The notes beneath the pieces are model-generated. The model was not told where the DNA came from. It searched no databases and saw only the letters and a list, made by a program, of their open reading frames with translations. A stretch of 19,766 nucleotides of DNA, taken from positions 1-19,766 of the forward strand of contig DAOVYW010000010.1 in NCBI GenBank assembly GCA_030635415.1. The letters run 5' to 3'. Within the stretch, counting starts at the first letter, position 1; each line of letters begins with the position of its first letter. The DNA is from Candidatus Firestoneibacteriota bacterium. Its GTDB lineage: Bacteria; Oederibacteriota; JAAXVQ01; JAUVAV01. A program made the translations under genes and the position numbers. Below are positions 7,096 through 14,773 of this stretch, in pieces.

Positions 7096-8577
7096 ATGGC
7101 CATAAAAATAACAGATTATAAAAATTTATCAAAAGCTGAAAACATAGCAGTAGGAATTTCGGAGGACGGATTTGCCCGGAGTCTTTCGCCTGTATTGGAA
7201 GCTGAAATTAAACGCTTGCGCCAACTAGGAGATTTAAAAGGAAAAAAAGACGAATTACATATAATTTATCCAGAGGGTAAAGGCCCATGCCGCTTGATTC
7301 TTTGCGGCCTGGGGAAAAGCCATGATCTGAATATTGAAAAAGTCCGCAAAACAATAGGCCGGGCCATAAAGAAATGCCGGGAAATTAAACAGTGGAACTT
7401 GACAGTAGCTGTGGATTCATTTGCCCTCGGAAGCGTGAAAATTGGGAATGCGGCACAAGCAGCCGCCCTGGCCGGAACATTGGCCATATATCAATATTGC
7501 GAATACAAGTCGGCTCACAAAGCAGAAGAAAAAATACCGCCCTTTAAGTTATATCTGGCCCTGCGGGAGAAGACTGCAAATATCAGGCAGCTCAAACAGG
7601 GAGAAATTATTGCTGAGGGAGCCAATTTTGCCCGGACTTTGGGAAATCATCCGGGAAACCGGCTCGCGCCCCGGGCTTTAGCCAAGGAAGCGATCAGTTT
7701 GGGGCGGAAATACCCAAAAATTACAGTCCGCGTTAAACAAAAGCCGGAATTAAGTAAGCAAGGTTTTGGCGCGCTCTTGGGAGTCGGTTCAGGCAGTATC
7801 AATCCACCGGTATTAATAGAGTGTGTTTATAAGGGCGGAAAAACCGGACAGGCGCCAGTTGGACTGGTGGGTAAAGGCATTACTTTTGATTCCGGCGGAA
7901 TATCCATCAAGCCTTCGGCCAAAATGGACGAGATGCGTTATGATATGTGCGGTGCCGCAGCAGTATTGGGCATAATCCAGTCAGCGGCAGAGCTCAAATT
8001 GCCGTTAAACCTGGTCGGGATTATTCCGGCAGCAGAGAATCTTCCTTCTGCCACAGCCTATCGGCCAGGAGATATTCTAACCAGTTTATCAGGCCAGACC
8101 ATAGAAGTGCTCAATACTGATGCGGAGGGAAGACTGGTTCTGGCAGATGCCCTGACTTATATCCAGCGTTTTAAGCCGGATTGTATTATTGACCTGGCTA
8201 CTCTAACCGGAGCGGTTATTGTAGCTTTAGGGCATATTGCAATTGGATTAGTCTCCAATAATGATAAATTGTCAGATGAAATCAAGATCGCAGCCCGGGA
8301 TTCAGGAGAACGGGTATGGCGGTTGCCGTTATGGGATGAATACCGGGACCTGATAAAAAGCGAGGTTGCGGATGTAGCCAATATCAGCAGTAAATCAGGT
8401 GCCGGAACGATCACGGCCTCGGCCTTTCTGGAGAAGTTTATCAATTCAGTGCCCTGGGTTCATTTGGATATTGCGGGCACAGCTTGGGGTGAGGCTGGGG
8501 CGATATATTCCAAGGGGGCTACTGGTTCCGGGGTGCGTTTAATTATGGAGTGGTTGATGAGGAAGGCGGAAAAATAA
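7096..8577 (+). CDS. pepA: Leucyl aminopeptidase, M17 family (PepA-like)
   Basis: M17 aminopeptidases remove N-terminal residues from peptides using two divalent metal ions, usually as cytosolic hexamers. The 493-residue protein has a less conserved N-terminal domain and a catalytic C-terminal domain with GKGITFDSGG (metal and catalytic Lys260, Asp265), MRYDMCGAA (Asp283) and NTDAEGRL (Asp342, Glu344, Arg346). All expected metal and catalytic residues are present. ATG 7096 is preceded by AAAAGGAGGAAAA with suitable spacing. A longer in-frame start at 7051 lies inside a hairpin repeat and is rejected. The gene is isolated between two repeat copies. Some PepA proteins also bind DNA, but nothing here tests that. 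Confidence 0.95.
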   Translation: MAIKITDYKNLSKAENIAVGISEDGFARSLSPVLEAEIKRLRQLGDLKGKKDELHIIYPEGKGPCRLILCGLGKSHDLNIEKVRKTIGRAIKKCREIKQWNLTVAVDSFALGSVKIGNAAQAAALAGTLAIYQYCEYKSAHKAEEKIPPFKLYLALREKTANIRQLKQGEIIAEGANFARTLGNHPGNRLAPRALAKEAISLGRKYPKITVRVKQKPELSKQGFGALLGVGSGSINPPVLIECVYKGGKTGQAPVGLVGKGITFDSGGISIKPSAKMDEMRYDMCGAAAVLGIIQSAAELKLPLNLVGIIPAAENLPSATAYRPGDILTSLSGQTIEVLNTDAEGRLVLADALTYIQRFKPDCIIDLATLTGAVIVALGHIAIGLVSNNDKLSDEIKIAARDSGERVWRLPLWDEYRDLIKSEVADVANISSKSGAGTITASAFLEKFINSVPWVHLDIAGTAWGEAGAIYSKGATGSGVRLIMEWLMRKAEK

Positions 8578-8604
8578 GAGATATTAGCTGTTTGCCGTGA
8601 TAAA

Positions 8605-8680
8605 TTCGGCAGGGATGGACTTCCATGCCGCCAGTGTGATGTGTGCAAAACCCAAGGGCCGGCATGGAAGCCGGCCCCTA
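8605..8680. repeat. Composite hairpin repeat, copy B
   Basis: This copy begins with GGATGGACTTCCATGCCGCC, a degraded version of the first hairpin in copy A. It continues with a spacer containing AGTGTGATGTGTG and ends in GGGCCGGC-ATGGAA-GCCGGCCC (8656-8677) followed by CCTAC. The order and spacing match copy A upstream of pepA, so the two are related as composite units and not only as single hairpins. Confidence 0.75.
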
Positions 8681-8750
8681 CACCCATAGGGTGGTAAAGG
8701 TGCATAAGTCTTTGTAATTGGTAAGAGTTTAAATAATCAGGAGGAAGACA

Positions 8751-9296
8751 ATGGTATTACCGGATCACATTATTCGCAAATTAGCACAAGACCAAGGCAT
8801 GATTGAACCATATGCTGAGCCAGTGTCAGGAGGTGTAGTCTCCTATGGAATATCATCCTATGGATATGATATGCGGCTTACTGATGAGTTTAAAATATAT
8901 CAGCCTACGGAAAAAACCGTGGATCCGAAGCTGGCTCGGCCGGATGATTTCCAAAATTATAAGGGCCCGGTACTGGAGCTTCCACCACATACTTTTTGCT
9001 TGGGATGCTCATTAGAATACTTTCGGATTCCCCGTAATATTATTACCATTTGCACAGGGAAATCCACTTATGCGCGGTGTGGGATTCTGGTGAATGTTAC
9101 GCCACTGGAGCCGGAATGGGAAGGGCATGTAACTATGCAGATTGTGAATACTACACCGGTTCCGGTGAAAATTTACGCCCAAGAGGGTATTGCCCAGGTG
9201 ATTTTTTTACAGAGTGAATTACTGCCGGAAATTTCCTATGCGGATAAGGGCGGCAAGTACCAGGCCAGCCGGGGGATAACCCTGGCAAAGACATGA
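8751..9296 (+). CDS. dcd: dCTP deaminase family protein (Dcd), catalytic Glu replaced by Gln
   Basis: Dcd deaminates dCTP to dUTP, feeding dTTP synthesis. The 181-residue protein has the full family pattern: SYGISSYGYDMRL, a CSLEYFRIPR strand, GKSTYARCGI (Ser105, Arg109, matching the conserved Ser and Arg of the active site), NVTPLEPEWEGHVT, and IYAQEGIAQVIF. The segment after WEGHVT reads MQIVNTT, where most members have LEFSNTT or similar. By alignment Gln130 occupies the position of the catalytic Glu (Glu138 in E. coli). Fold and trimer contacts should be retained, but deaminase activity is in doubt. AGGAGG precedes ATG 8751 at good spacing. A BioD-like gene follows after 13 bases, probably cotranscribed. 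Confidence 0.88.
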   Translation: MVLPDHIIRKLAQDQGMIEPYAEPVSGGVVSYGISSYGYDMRLTDEFKIYQPTEKTVDPKLARPDDFQNYKGPVLELPPHTFCLGCSLEYFRIPRNIITICTGKSTYARCGILVNVTPLEPEWEGHVTMQIVNTTPVPVKIYAQEGIAQVIFLQSELLPEISYADKGGKYQASRGITLAKT

Positions 9297-9309
9297 AGAA
9301 GGAGTTTCT

Positions 9310-10416
9310 ATGAGTACGCCCAAGGTTTTTATTGCGGCTACACATCAGAACGTGGGAAAGACCATGCTCTCCCTGGGGATTTTGGGAAATTTGCATCGTA
9401 GCCGTAAAAACATTGGGTATATTAAACCAGTGGGACAGAGGACGGTTGAGAGCAAGCAAGGAGCAGTCGATGAAGATGCATTGCTTATGGAAATGGTTTT
9501 CAACACCGGAGCTGACTTGCAGGATATGAATCCGGTAAGAGTGGGAAGGGGATTTACAGCCCAATATATTAAGCATGGCCGTGGGAAAGAACTGGAAGAA
9601 AAAATTCAGGAAGCATATAAGAACGTCAGCCAGGATCGGGATTTTGTGGTAATAGAGGGTACCGGACATGCGGGTGTGGGTTCGGTTTTTGGGCTTTCCA
9701 ATGCCAGAGTCGCTAAATTATTAAAGGCTCCGATGGTAATAGTGGCACCCGGCGGGGTAGGACGTCCGATTGATGAAGTGGCCTTAAGCAGTGAGCTTTT
9801 ACGTAAAGAAGGAGTGGAATTGGCCGGGGTGGTAATTAATAAAGTAAAGATGGAGAAATATGATCAGATAAAGGAAATGGTAGTTAAGGGATTTAAACAG
9901 AGAGGCATTAAAGTCCTGGGTGTGCTGCCCTACGATGATGTGCTCTCTGCGCCAACCCTAAAGGAAGTTCTGGAAGAAATTGAAGGAAAACTAATCAGCC
10001 AAAACTTACCGGAGAATGCCTTGGAGGTGGTGGTAAGACACAACCTGGTGGGCGCCATGAGCGTTCATCAAGCCCTGAATTATTTTAAAACCGGTTCTTT
10101 GATTATTACCCCGGTAGACAGTGAAGATATTATTGTCGCGGCTATCAGGATGGCGCTCTACAAGGGAGAAAGCCACCCTAATATGGTAGCCGGCATTGTC
10201 CTGACCGGAGAGACCATGCCACATCCGGTTATTCTGGATTTAATCCATCGTACCCAGATACCGGTAATCACTTGTCACCCGGACACCTATACTGTAGCTG
10301 CCAGGATACATGATCTGATGGTTAAAATTCGTCCGCTGGAACAGGACAAGATTGAACATGCTGCTATGCTGGTGGAGCAGTATTTGAGTTGGGATGAAAT
10401 TTATCCCGGGGGTTAA
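9310..10416 (+). CDS. BioD-like ATPase/DRTGG domain protein (phosphotransacetylase N-terminal type)
   Basis: The 368-residue protein matches the N-terminal regulatory part of long phosphate acetyltransferases (COG0857). It has a dethiobiotin-synthetase-like P-loop domain with ATHQNVGKT (Lys17) at the start, IEGTGHAGVG near residue 117 and VAPGGVGRPIDEV in the middle, and then a DRTGG-type domain from about residue 215. The catalytic PTA_PTB domain is absent and the open frame simply ends, so this is a stand-alone version and not a visible truncation. In the DRTGG domain the name motif reads DSEDI. Related stand-alone proteins are known, but their function is not established; a sensory or nucleotide-binding role is inference. 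AAGGAG lies just upstream of ATG 9310. Confidence 0.82.
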   Translation: MSTPKVFIAATHQNVGKTMLSLGILGNLHRSRKNIGYIKPVGQRTVESKQGAVDEDALLMEMVFNTGADLQDMNPVRVGRGFTAQYIKHGRGKELEEKIQEAYKNVSQDRDFVVIEGTGHAGVGSVFGLSNARVAKLLKAPMVIVAPGGVGRPIDEVALSSELLRKEGVELAGVVINKVKMEKYDQIKEMVVKGFKQRGIKVLGVLPYDDVLSAPTLKEVLEEIEGKLISQNLPENALEVVVRHNLVGAMSVHQALNYFKTGSLIITPVDSEDIIVAAIRMALYKGESHPNMVAGIVLTGETMPHPVILDLIHRTQIPVITCHPDTYTVAARIHDLMVKIRPLEQDKIEHAAMLVEQYLSWDEIYPGG

Positions 10417-10537
10417 ACTATCTGACGGGATAGGCGGTTTCGATTCGATTTTTTTGTAGAGAACGATTGTGGCGGTTCAGGCAGGTACTGGATATTACAT
10501 GAGACTTGTGTTTTTTAATGCGCAGGTTTTATTGATA

Positions 10538-10546
10538 TGCTATAAT
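10538..10546 (+). promoter_or_regulatory. Predicted extended -10 promoter element
   Basis: TGCTATAAT is a perfect extended -10 (TG-N-TATAAT), about 50 bases before the start of the HEAT-repeat gene. No good -35 hexamer lies at 17-18 bases upstream, which extended -10 promoters can tolerate. The surrounding 171-base gap (10417-10587) contains nothing else I can identify. Confidence 0.5.
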
Positions 10547-10593
10547 TTTTCCCACATAAAATATATGCAGAGGGTTAATTAAGGAGGATGGGG

Positions 10594-12003
10594 ATGGCGA
10601 CGCAGAAAACCAAGATCATCTGGATAACCATGATAGTATTGGCGGTGGCAGCCGGAGCAATCATTGCAGCCCTGCAACTACAATCGCCTCGTTCCTGGAA
10701 ACACAAAAGAAAATCCATGATCAGTAAATATTCACGCATGCTGGATTCCAATGATCCGGCTGAGCGGCGGCGGGCGGTTATGTCGCTAGGTGGCGTAGGA
10801 GATAAATCCGTAGTGCCAAAGCTGCTTAAAGCCTTGCAAGATGAGGACGAGAAAGTACGCGCCAGTGCTTTGATATCTATGCGGGCTTGGGGCGACAAAT
10901 CGCAGTTGGACCAGGTGGAGCTCCTGCTAAAAGATAAAAGCGAGCAGGTTCGGGCGGCAGCGGTTTTTACCGCAGTTAAATTGGGGGGGAAAGAGAAAAT
11001 ATCAACAATCAAGGGTTTTCTTAAGGACCCTTCAACCAAGGTTCGGGAGCAAGCGGTAATAGCTATGGGTTTATTTCAGGATAGAAGCGTTTTACCGGAC
11101 TTATATAAAGCGCTGGACGATAAGGAGGTTTTAGTCCAGCGCCGGGTTATTTGGGTGTTGACCAAGTTTGAAGGCGAGAAAGTAGTAAATCAAATCCGGC
11201 GCGCACTCCATTCCAATGTCCCCATGCTGCAGGGCGATGCCGCTATGGCCCTGGGAAGGATAAAAGCCCGGGCCGCCGTCACGGATTTAATACAGTTAGC
11301 CGGCGGAGAAAAACTTTATCCCAAGCGTTCCGCTATTATGGCTCTGGGAAATATTGGTGATACCCGGGCGGAAGATGTTTTGATCCGGGCGCTAAGGGAT
11401 GAGCAGAGTTCCATGCGCCGGGAGGCGGCCTTGGCTTTAGGCCGGCTGGGTTCTCAGCGCGCGATACCAACCCTGCTTCCCTTGCTGAAGGAGAAGCAGC
11501 GGGTTGTCAGATCCGCGGCCGCTCATGCGCTGGCTAAAATAGTGGATGCCAAGCATATCGGCATTGTTTTGAAAATGGCCGGAGATAATGATGAGTATGT
11601 TCGGGAAGAGGCGGCGGGAGCTTTAGGCCGTATAAAAGGCAAAAAGGCCATAAAGGCCTTGAGCAAACTGATGGAGGATAAAATAGAGCGCGTGCGCTGG
11701 GCCGTGGTTTCCGCCTTGGGGGATATAAAAGATTCCGAAGCCAAAAGCATTCTTAAACGGGCTTTGGAACAAGAAAAAAGCCGATGGATAAAAAGGCGTA
11801 TTCAAAATGTACTGGCAAAAATAAATAGCCGGCAAAAAACCAAAACCGGAAAGCGGGCGCCGACCCAAGCCACACCGGGCGTTTTTATGAATGATTCGAC
11901 CAAGGTGGCTGCTCCCGGGTTGAAAACGGAGGCGGCTTTGAAAAGCGAAAAAAGCGGCAAGCAGAAAACAGCTGAAAAGAAAAGTGGTAGCAAGAAAAAA
12001 TAA
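10594..12003 (+). CDS. Membrane-anchored HEAT-repeat (PBS-lyase-like) protein
   Basis: The 469-residue protein begins with a short basic segment and one hydrophobic helix (about residues 8-27, IIWITMIVLAVAAGAIIAAL), predicted as a membrane anchor with no lipobox. About eleven HEAT-like repeats of some 31 residues follow. They have the pattern DP-(A)-RR-AV-LG-GD-VP-LL-AL-D, for example AERRRAVMSLGGVGDKSVVP and MRREAALALGRLGSQRAIPT. The last 55 or so residues form a Lys-rich, low-complexity tail ending GSKKK. Such proteins mediate protein-protein contacts; no enzymatic residues are visible. ATG 10594 has AAGGAGG at 10581-10587 with a 6-base spacer. The in-frame ATG at 10588 directly abuts that site and is less likely. 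Confidence 0.85.
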   Translation: MATQKTKIIWITMIVLAVAAGAIIAALQLQSPRSWKHKRKSMISKYSRMLDSNDPAERRRAVMSLGGVGDKSVVPKLLKALQDEDEKVRASALISMRAWGDKSQLDQVELLLKDKSEQVRAAAVFTAVKLGGKEKISTIKGFLKDPSTKVREQAVIAMGLFQDRSVLPDLYKALDDKEVLVQRRVIWVLTKFEGEKVVNQIRRALHSNVPMLQGDAAMALGRIKARAAVTDLIQLAGGEKLYPKRSAIMALGNIGDTRAEDVLIRALRDEQSSMRREAALALGRLGSQRAIPTLLPLLKEKQRVVRSAAAHALAKIVDAKHIGIVLKMAGDNDEYVREEAAGALGRIKGKKAIKALSKLMEDKIERVRWAVVSALGDIKDSEAKSILKRALEQEKSRWIKRRIQNVLAKINSRQKTKTGKRAPTQATPGVFMNDSTKVAAPGLKTEAALKSEKSGKQKTAEKKSGSKKK

Positions 12004-12063
12004 GGGAATTGCCTTATAAAGCTGGGCGCCCGGCTGCATATAAATCGAGAAAAATTTTTTAAC

Positions 12064-12092
12064 CGCGTCGCAGGCCTTCGGCGCGTTTTTTT
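12064..12092 (+). terminator. Intrinsic terminator or attenuator before fhs
   Basis: CGCGTCG (12064-12070) pairs with CGGCGCG (12079-12085) as a 7-bp stem with one G-T pair, an 8-base loop and a T7 run at 12086-12092. It follows the HEAT-repeat gene by about 60 bases and ends 2 bases before the fhs ribosome binding site. An A5T6 run at 12050-12060 on the other side could make it work in both directions. Confidence 0.7.
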
Positions 12093-12106
12093 ATAAGGAG
12101 GATGTC

Positions 12107-13825
12107 GTGAGCGTAAAGCTTCCAAAAATACCCAGTGACCTTGAAATTGCTCAAAAGGCGGTCTTGCGTCCAATATCCGAAATAGCTGGAGAGATGGGAT
12201 TGGACAGCGAGGATTTAGAACTTTATGGAAAATACAAAGCCAAGGTGCATCTGGATGTAATCAAGCAGAGGGAGGATCGGCCGCTAGGGAAATATATTGA
12301 TGTAACCGCCATTACGCCTACACCTCTGGGCGAGGGCAAGACCGTAACTACTATAGGAGTTTCCCAAGCCCTGGCCAAGATCGGAAAAAAAGTGATTACT
12401 TGTATTCGTCAGCCCTCCTTGGGACCGGTATTCGGAATAAAAGGCGGTGCTGCCGGAGGGGGTTATTCACAAGTAGTGCCAATGGAGGATTTCAATCTTC
12501 ATTTAACCGGAGATATCCATGCGGTTTCCCTGGCAAATAATCTCTTGGCTGCTTATATTGATTCCCACATTCTTCACGGCAATAAGCTCGATATAGATCC
12601 GCTTTCAATTACCTGGCGCCGGGTGGTGGATATTTCAGATCGGGCCTTGCGCCAGATAATAATCGGGTTAGGCGGCCGGGAGAACGGCTATGTCCGGGAA
12701 ACCGGGTTTGATATAGCCGTAGCGTCGGAGATAATGGCCATTCTGGCTTTGGCCGGGGATTTAAAGGATATGCGAACGCGTTTGGGAGCTATTGTTATCG
12801 GCACCAATCGCAGCGGACAGCCAATCACGGCCGAGGCTTTACAATGTGCCGGGGCACTGGCCGTATTAATGAAAGACGCCATCATGCCAACGCTTATGCA
12901 AACATTGGAGCATACCCCGGTTTTGGTACATGCCGGGCCTTTCGCGAATATCGCTCATGGAAATTCTTCGATTATTGCCGACCAGATGGCTCTGCGTTTG
13001 GCGGATTATGTAGTGACGGAAAGCGGTTTTGGCGCGGATTGCGGATGTGAAAAATTCATGAATATTAAATGCCGCTATTCAGGATTAAAGCCGGACGCGG
13101 TTATTCTGACCTGTACGATACGGGCCTTGAAGATGCATGGGGATGCTTTCGAAGTCCGTCCGGGCAAGCCTTTGGATCCGAAGGTGGCAACGGCTCCAAA
13201 TGAGGAGGCTCTGATTCGAGGTTGCGAAAACCTGGAGCAGCATATTCAGACGGTGCGGCTGCATGGTGTACCAGTGGTCGTGGCGATTAACCGGTTTAGC
13301 ACTGATACGGAACACGAAATAGAACTGGTATGCGGACAAGCTATGCGATTCGGCGCTCAGGCTGCGGTATGTTCGGAAGTCCATGCCCGTGGAGGAGAGG
13401 GTGGCAGGGAACTGGCTGAAGCCATAGTAGCGGCGGCTAATCAAACCTCGGACTTTAAATTTCTCTATTCCCTGGAGACTTCAATCAAGGATAAGATAGA
13501 AACTATTGCCACCAAAATTTATGGGGCCAGTGGGGTGGATTACTTGCTCATGGCGGAAAAAAAAATAAACTTATATACGGATATGGGTTTTGACCGGCTT
13601 CCGATATGTATGGCTAAAACGCATCTATCCCTTTCGCATGATCCCAAACTTAAAGGGCGGCCCCGGAATTTCCGTATACCAGTAAGTGATGTGCGTGCTT
13701 CGGTGGGGGCCGGATTTCTTTATCCCCTGCTGGGAGATATGCGGACCATGCCGGGATTGCCATCCCAACCGGCCGGAAATAGTATTGACCTGACGGAAGA
13801 GGGGGTAGTAAAAGGATTGTTTTGA
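12107..13825 (+). CDS. fhs: Formate-tetrahydrofolate ligase
   Basis: The enzyme joins formate to tetrahydrofolate with ATP, giving 10-formyl-THF for purine and formyl-Met-tRNA synthesis or for the methyl branch of the Wood-Ljungdahl pathway. The 572-residue protein has the P-loop TPLGEGKT at 72-79, the CIRQPSLGPVFGIKGGAAGG block, MEDFNLHLTGDIHAV, ITWRRVVDISDRALR, and HAGPFANIAHGNSSI. It ends in the family's usual MPGLPSQPAG...GVVKGLF. The IRQPS version of the third block resembles the MTHFD1-like and proteobacterial branch more than the REPS form of classical acetogens. The start is GTG 12107, preceded by AAGGAGG at 12095-12101. No other Wood-Ljungdahl genes are in the window, so acetogenesis is not supported. 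Confidence 0.96.
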   Translation: MSVKLPKIPSDLEIAQKAVLRPISEIAGEMGLDSEDLELYGKYKAKVHLDVIKQREDRPLGKYIDVTAITPTPLGEGKTVTTIGVSQALAKIGKKVITCIRQPSLGPVFGIKGGAAGGGYSQVVPMEDFNLHLTGDIHAVSLANNLLAAYIDSHILHGNKLDIDPLSITWRRVVDISDRALRQIIIGLGGRENGYVRETGFDIAVASEIMAILALAGDLKDMRTRLGAIVIGTNRSGQPITAEALQCAGALAVLMKDAIMPTLMQTLEHTPVLVHAGPFANIAHGNSSIIADQMALRLADYVVTESGFGADCGCEKFMNIKCRYSGLKPDAVILTCTIRALKMHGDAFEVRPGKPLDPKVATAPNEEALIRGCENLEQHIQTVRLHGVPVVVAINRFSTDTEHEIELVCGQAMRFGAQAAVCSEVHARGGEGGRELAEAIVAAANQTSDFKFLYSLETSIKDKIETIATKIYGASGVDYLLMAEKKINLYTDMGFDRLPICMAKTHLSLSHDPKLKGRPRNFRIPVSDVRASVGAGFLYPLLGDMRTMPGLPSQPAGNSIDLTEEGVVKGLF

Positions 13826-13890
13826 TTTTTAGGCAGAAAGCAATATTTGTCTATCTAACTTGTGGATGAATATCAAAAATTAAACAAAAC

Positions 13891-13919
13891 TTGATTTTCT
13901 ACATATAGTGTTTTATAAA
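13891..13919 (+). promoter_or_regulatory. Predicted sigma70-like promoter upstream of tmk
   Basis: TTGATT (13891-13896) and TATAAA (13914-13919) are 17 bases apart within an AT-rich stretch, each one or two bases off consensus. The predicted start near 13926 would drive tmk and probably holB. Confidence 0.6.
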
Positions 13920-14021
13920 AGGCATAAGAGATTATTAAGCAGGGGGCAAGGAGTGCGGGAAATGTATTAAAGAATGAAAGGACGCCCCACATTATTTAGT
14001 TCAGGGGTTTTAATTGATGAC

Positions 14022-14717
14022 ATGGATTCCAGGAAACGCGGCTTTTTTATAACTTTTGAAGGACCCGATGGATCGGGTAAAAGCACCCAATTTAAACTCT
14101 TGGCAGAAAGCCTGAAGCAATCCGGTTTAAAGGTAGTTGAGACCAGAGAGCCGGGAGGGCATCCACTGGCGGAAAAAATCCGTTTGCTATTGCTTGCCAA
14201 CCGGGGAACGCCACCGGCGGCTGAAACTGAACTCCTGCTTTTCCTGGCGGCCCGGGCCCAGCATGTTCGTGCGCTCATACAACCGGCTTTAACTAAGCGA
14301 TATATTGTTTTATGCGAACGCTTTGCGGATTCAACGTATGCCTACCAAGTAGGCGGCCGGGGACTTTCTCCAAGATTCGTCACGGTGGCCAATCGTTTTG
14401 CCACGAACGGGATCAAGCCGGATCTTACATTGTTATTTGACATTAATGTGACCAAAGGTTTACGCCGGGCTTTTCGAGCCAAGCAGGGACATGATAGGAT
14501 GGAATCAGAACCGCTCATTTTTGCCCGCCGTGTTCGTCAAGCTTATCTGGAAATCGCATGCCGGGAACCGCGCCGGGTTTGCCGGATCCAGGCGGATCGT
14601 CCGGTTAAGTCAATCGCCAGAGAGGTTTGGAATGAGGTGTGGAACAGGTTACAATCCACCAAAAGAGATGTACAATTTCCCCGCTCTAAAGAGCGGGGAA
14701 TTGGATATGATCGGTAG
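14022..14717 (+). CDS. tmk: Thymidylate kinase, 3' end extended by a palindromic repeat
   Basis: Thymidylate kinase phosphorylates dTMP to dTDP with ATP. The sequence has the P-loop EGPDGSGKST (residues 13-22), the ERFADSTYAYQ block (DRY-like motif and base contacts), PDLTLLFDI, and a LID-like region RAFRAKQGHDRMESE. Normal family homology ends near REVWNEVWNRLQ (about base 14655). The last 20 or so residues, including VQFPRSKERGIGYDR, are encoded by a palindromic repeat, so the protein is 231 residues against a usual 205-215. ATG 14022 is chosen because MDSRKRGFFITFEG is a typical start. ATG 13974 would add 16 residues, and neither has a well-spaced ribosome binding site. tmk followed by holB is a frequent arrangement. 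Confidence 0.9.
   Translation: MDSRKRGFFITFEGPDGSGKSTQFKLLAESLKQSGLKVVETREPGGHPLAEKIRLLLLANRGTPPAAETELLLFLAARAQHVRALIQPALTKRYIVLCERFADSTYAYQVGGRGLSPRFVTVANRFATNGIKPDLTLLFDINVTKGLRRAFRAKQGHDRMESEPLIFARRVRQAYLEIACREPRRVCRIQADRPVKSIAREVWNEVWNRLQSTKRDVQFPRSKERGIGYDR
14673..14703. repeat. REP-like palindrome at the 3' end of tmk
   Basis: CAATTTCCCCGCTCT (14673-14687) pairs with AGAGCGGGGAATTG (14690-14703), with one unpaired T. The core stem CCCCGCTC/GAGCGGGG is perfect, with a TAAA loop. It lies inside the tmk reading frame, 12 bases before the stop codon. It resembles the short GC-rich palindromes associated with IS200/IS605-like REP systems. No T-run follows, so it is not a typical terminator. 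Confidence 0.7.
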
Positions 14718-14735
14718 AAAACCACTATTACTATC

Positions 14736-14773
14736 CCGCTTCATCGCCGGCTTGAAAGCCGACGAATTCGCGG
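14736..14773. repeat. Second palindrome between tmk and holB
   Basis: TCGCCGGCTT (14744-14753) pairs with AAGCCGACGA (14756-14765) with one mismatch and a 2-base loop, and CCGC/GCGG (14736-14739/14770-14773) can add an outer stem. Together with the palindrome at 14673-14703 it forms a doublet, as in REP/BIME-like elements. Confidence 0.5.

Noticed and set aside
12004..12106. ZTP (pfl) or other riboswitch upstream of fhs
   Set aside because: fhs is a common target of this class, but the leader is only about 100 bases and I could not find the conserved GGGUCGUG and CCGCCUGGGCA-like blocks. Only a simple terminator hairpin is supported.
12107..13825. Evidence for acetogenic (Wood-Ljungdahl) metabolism from fhs
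   Set aside because: fhs is also a general one-carbon enzyme, its sequence looks closer to the MTHFD1-like branch, and no other pathway gene is in the window.
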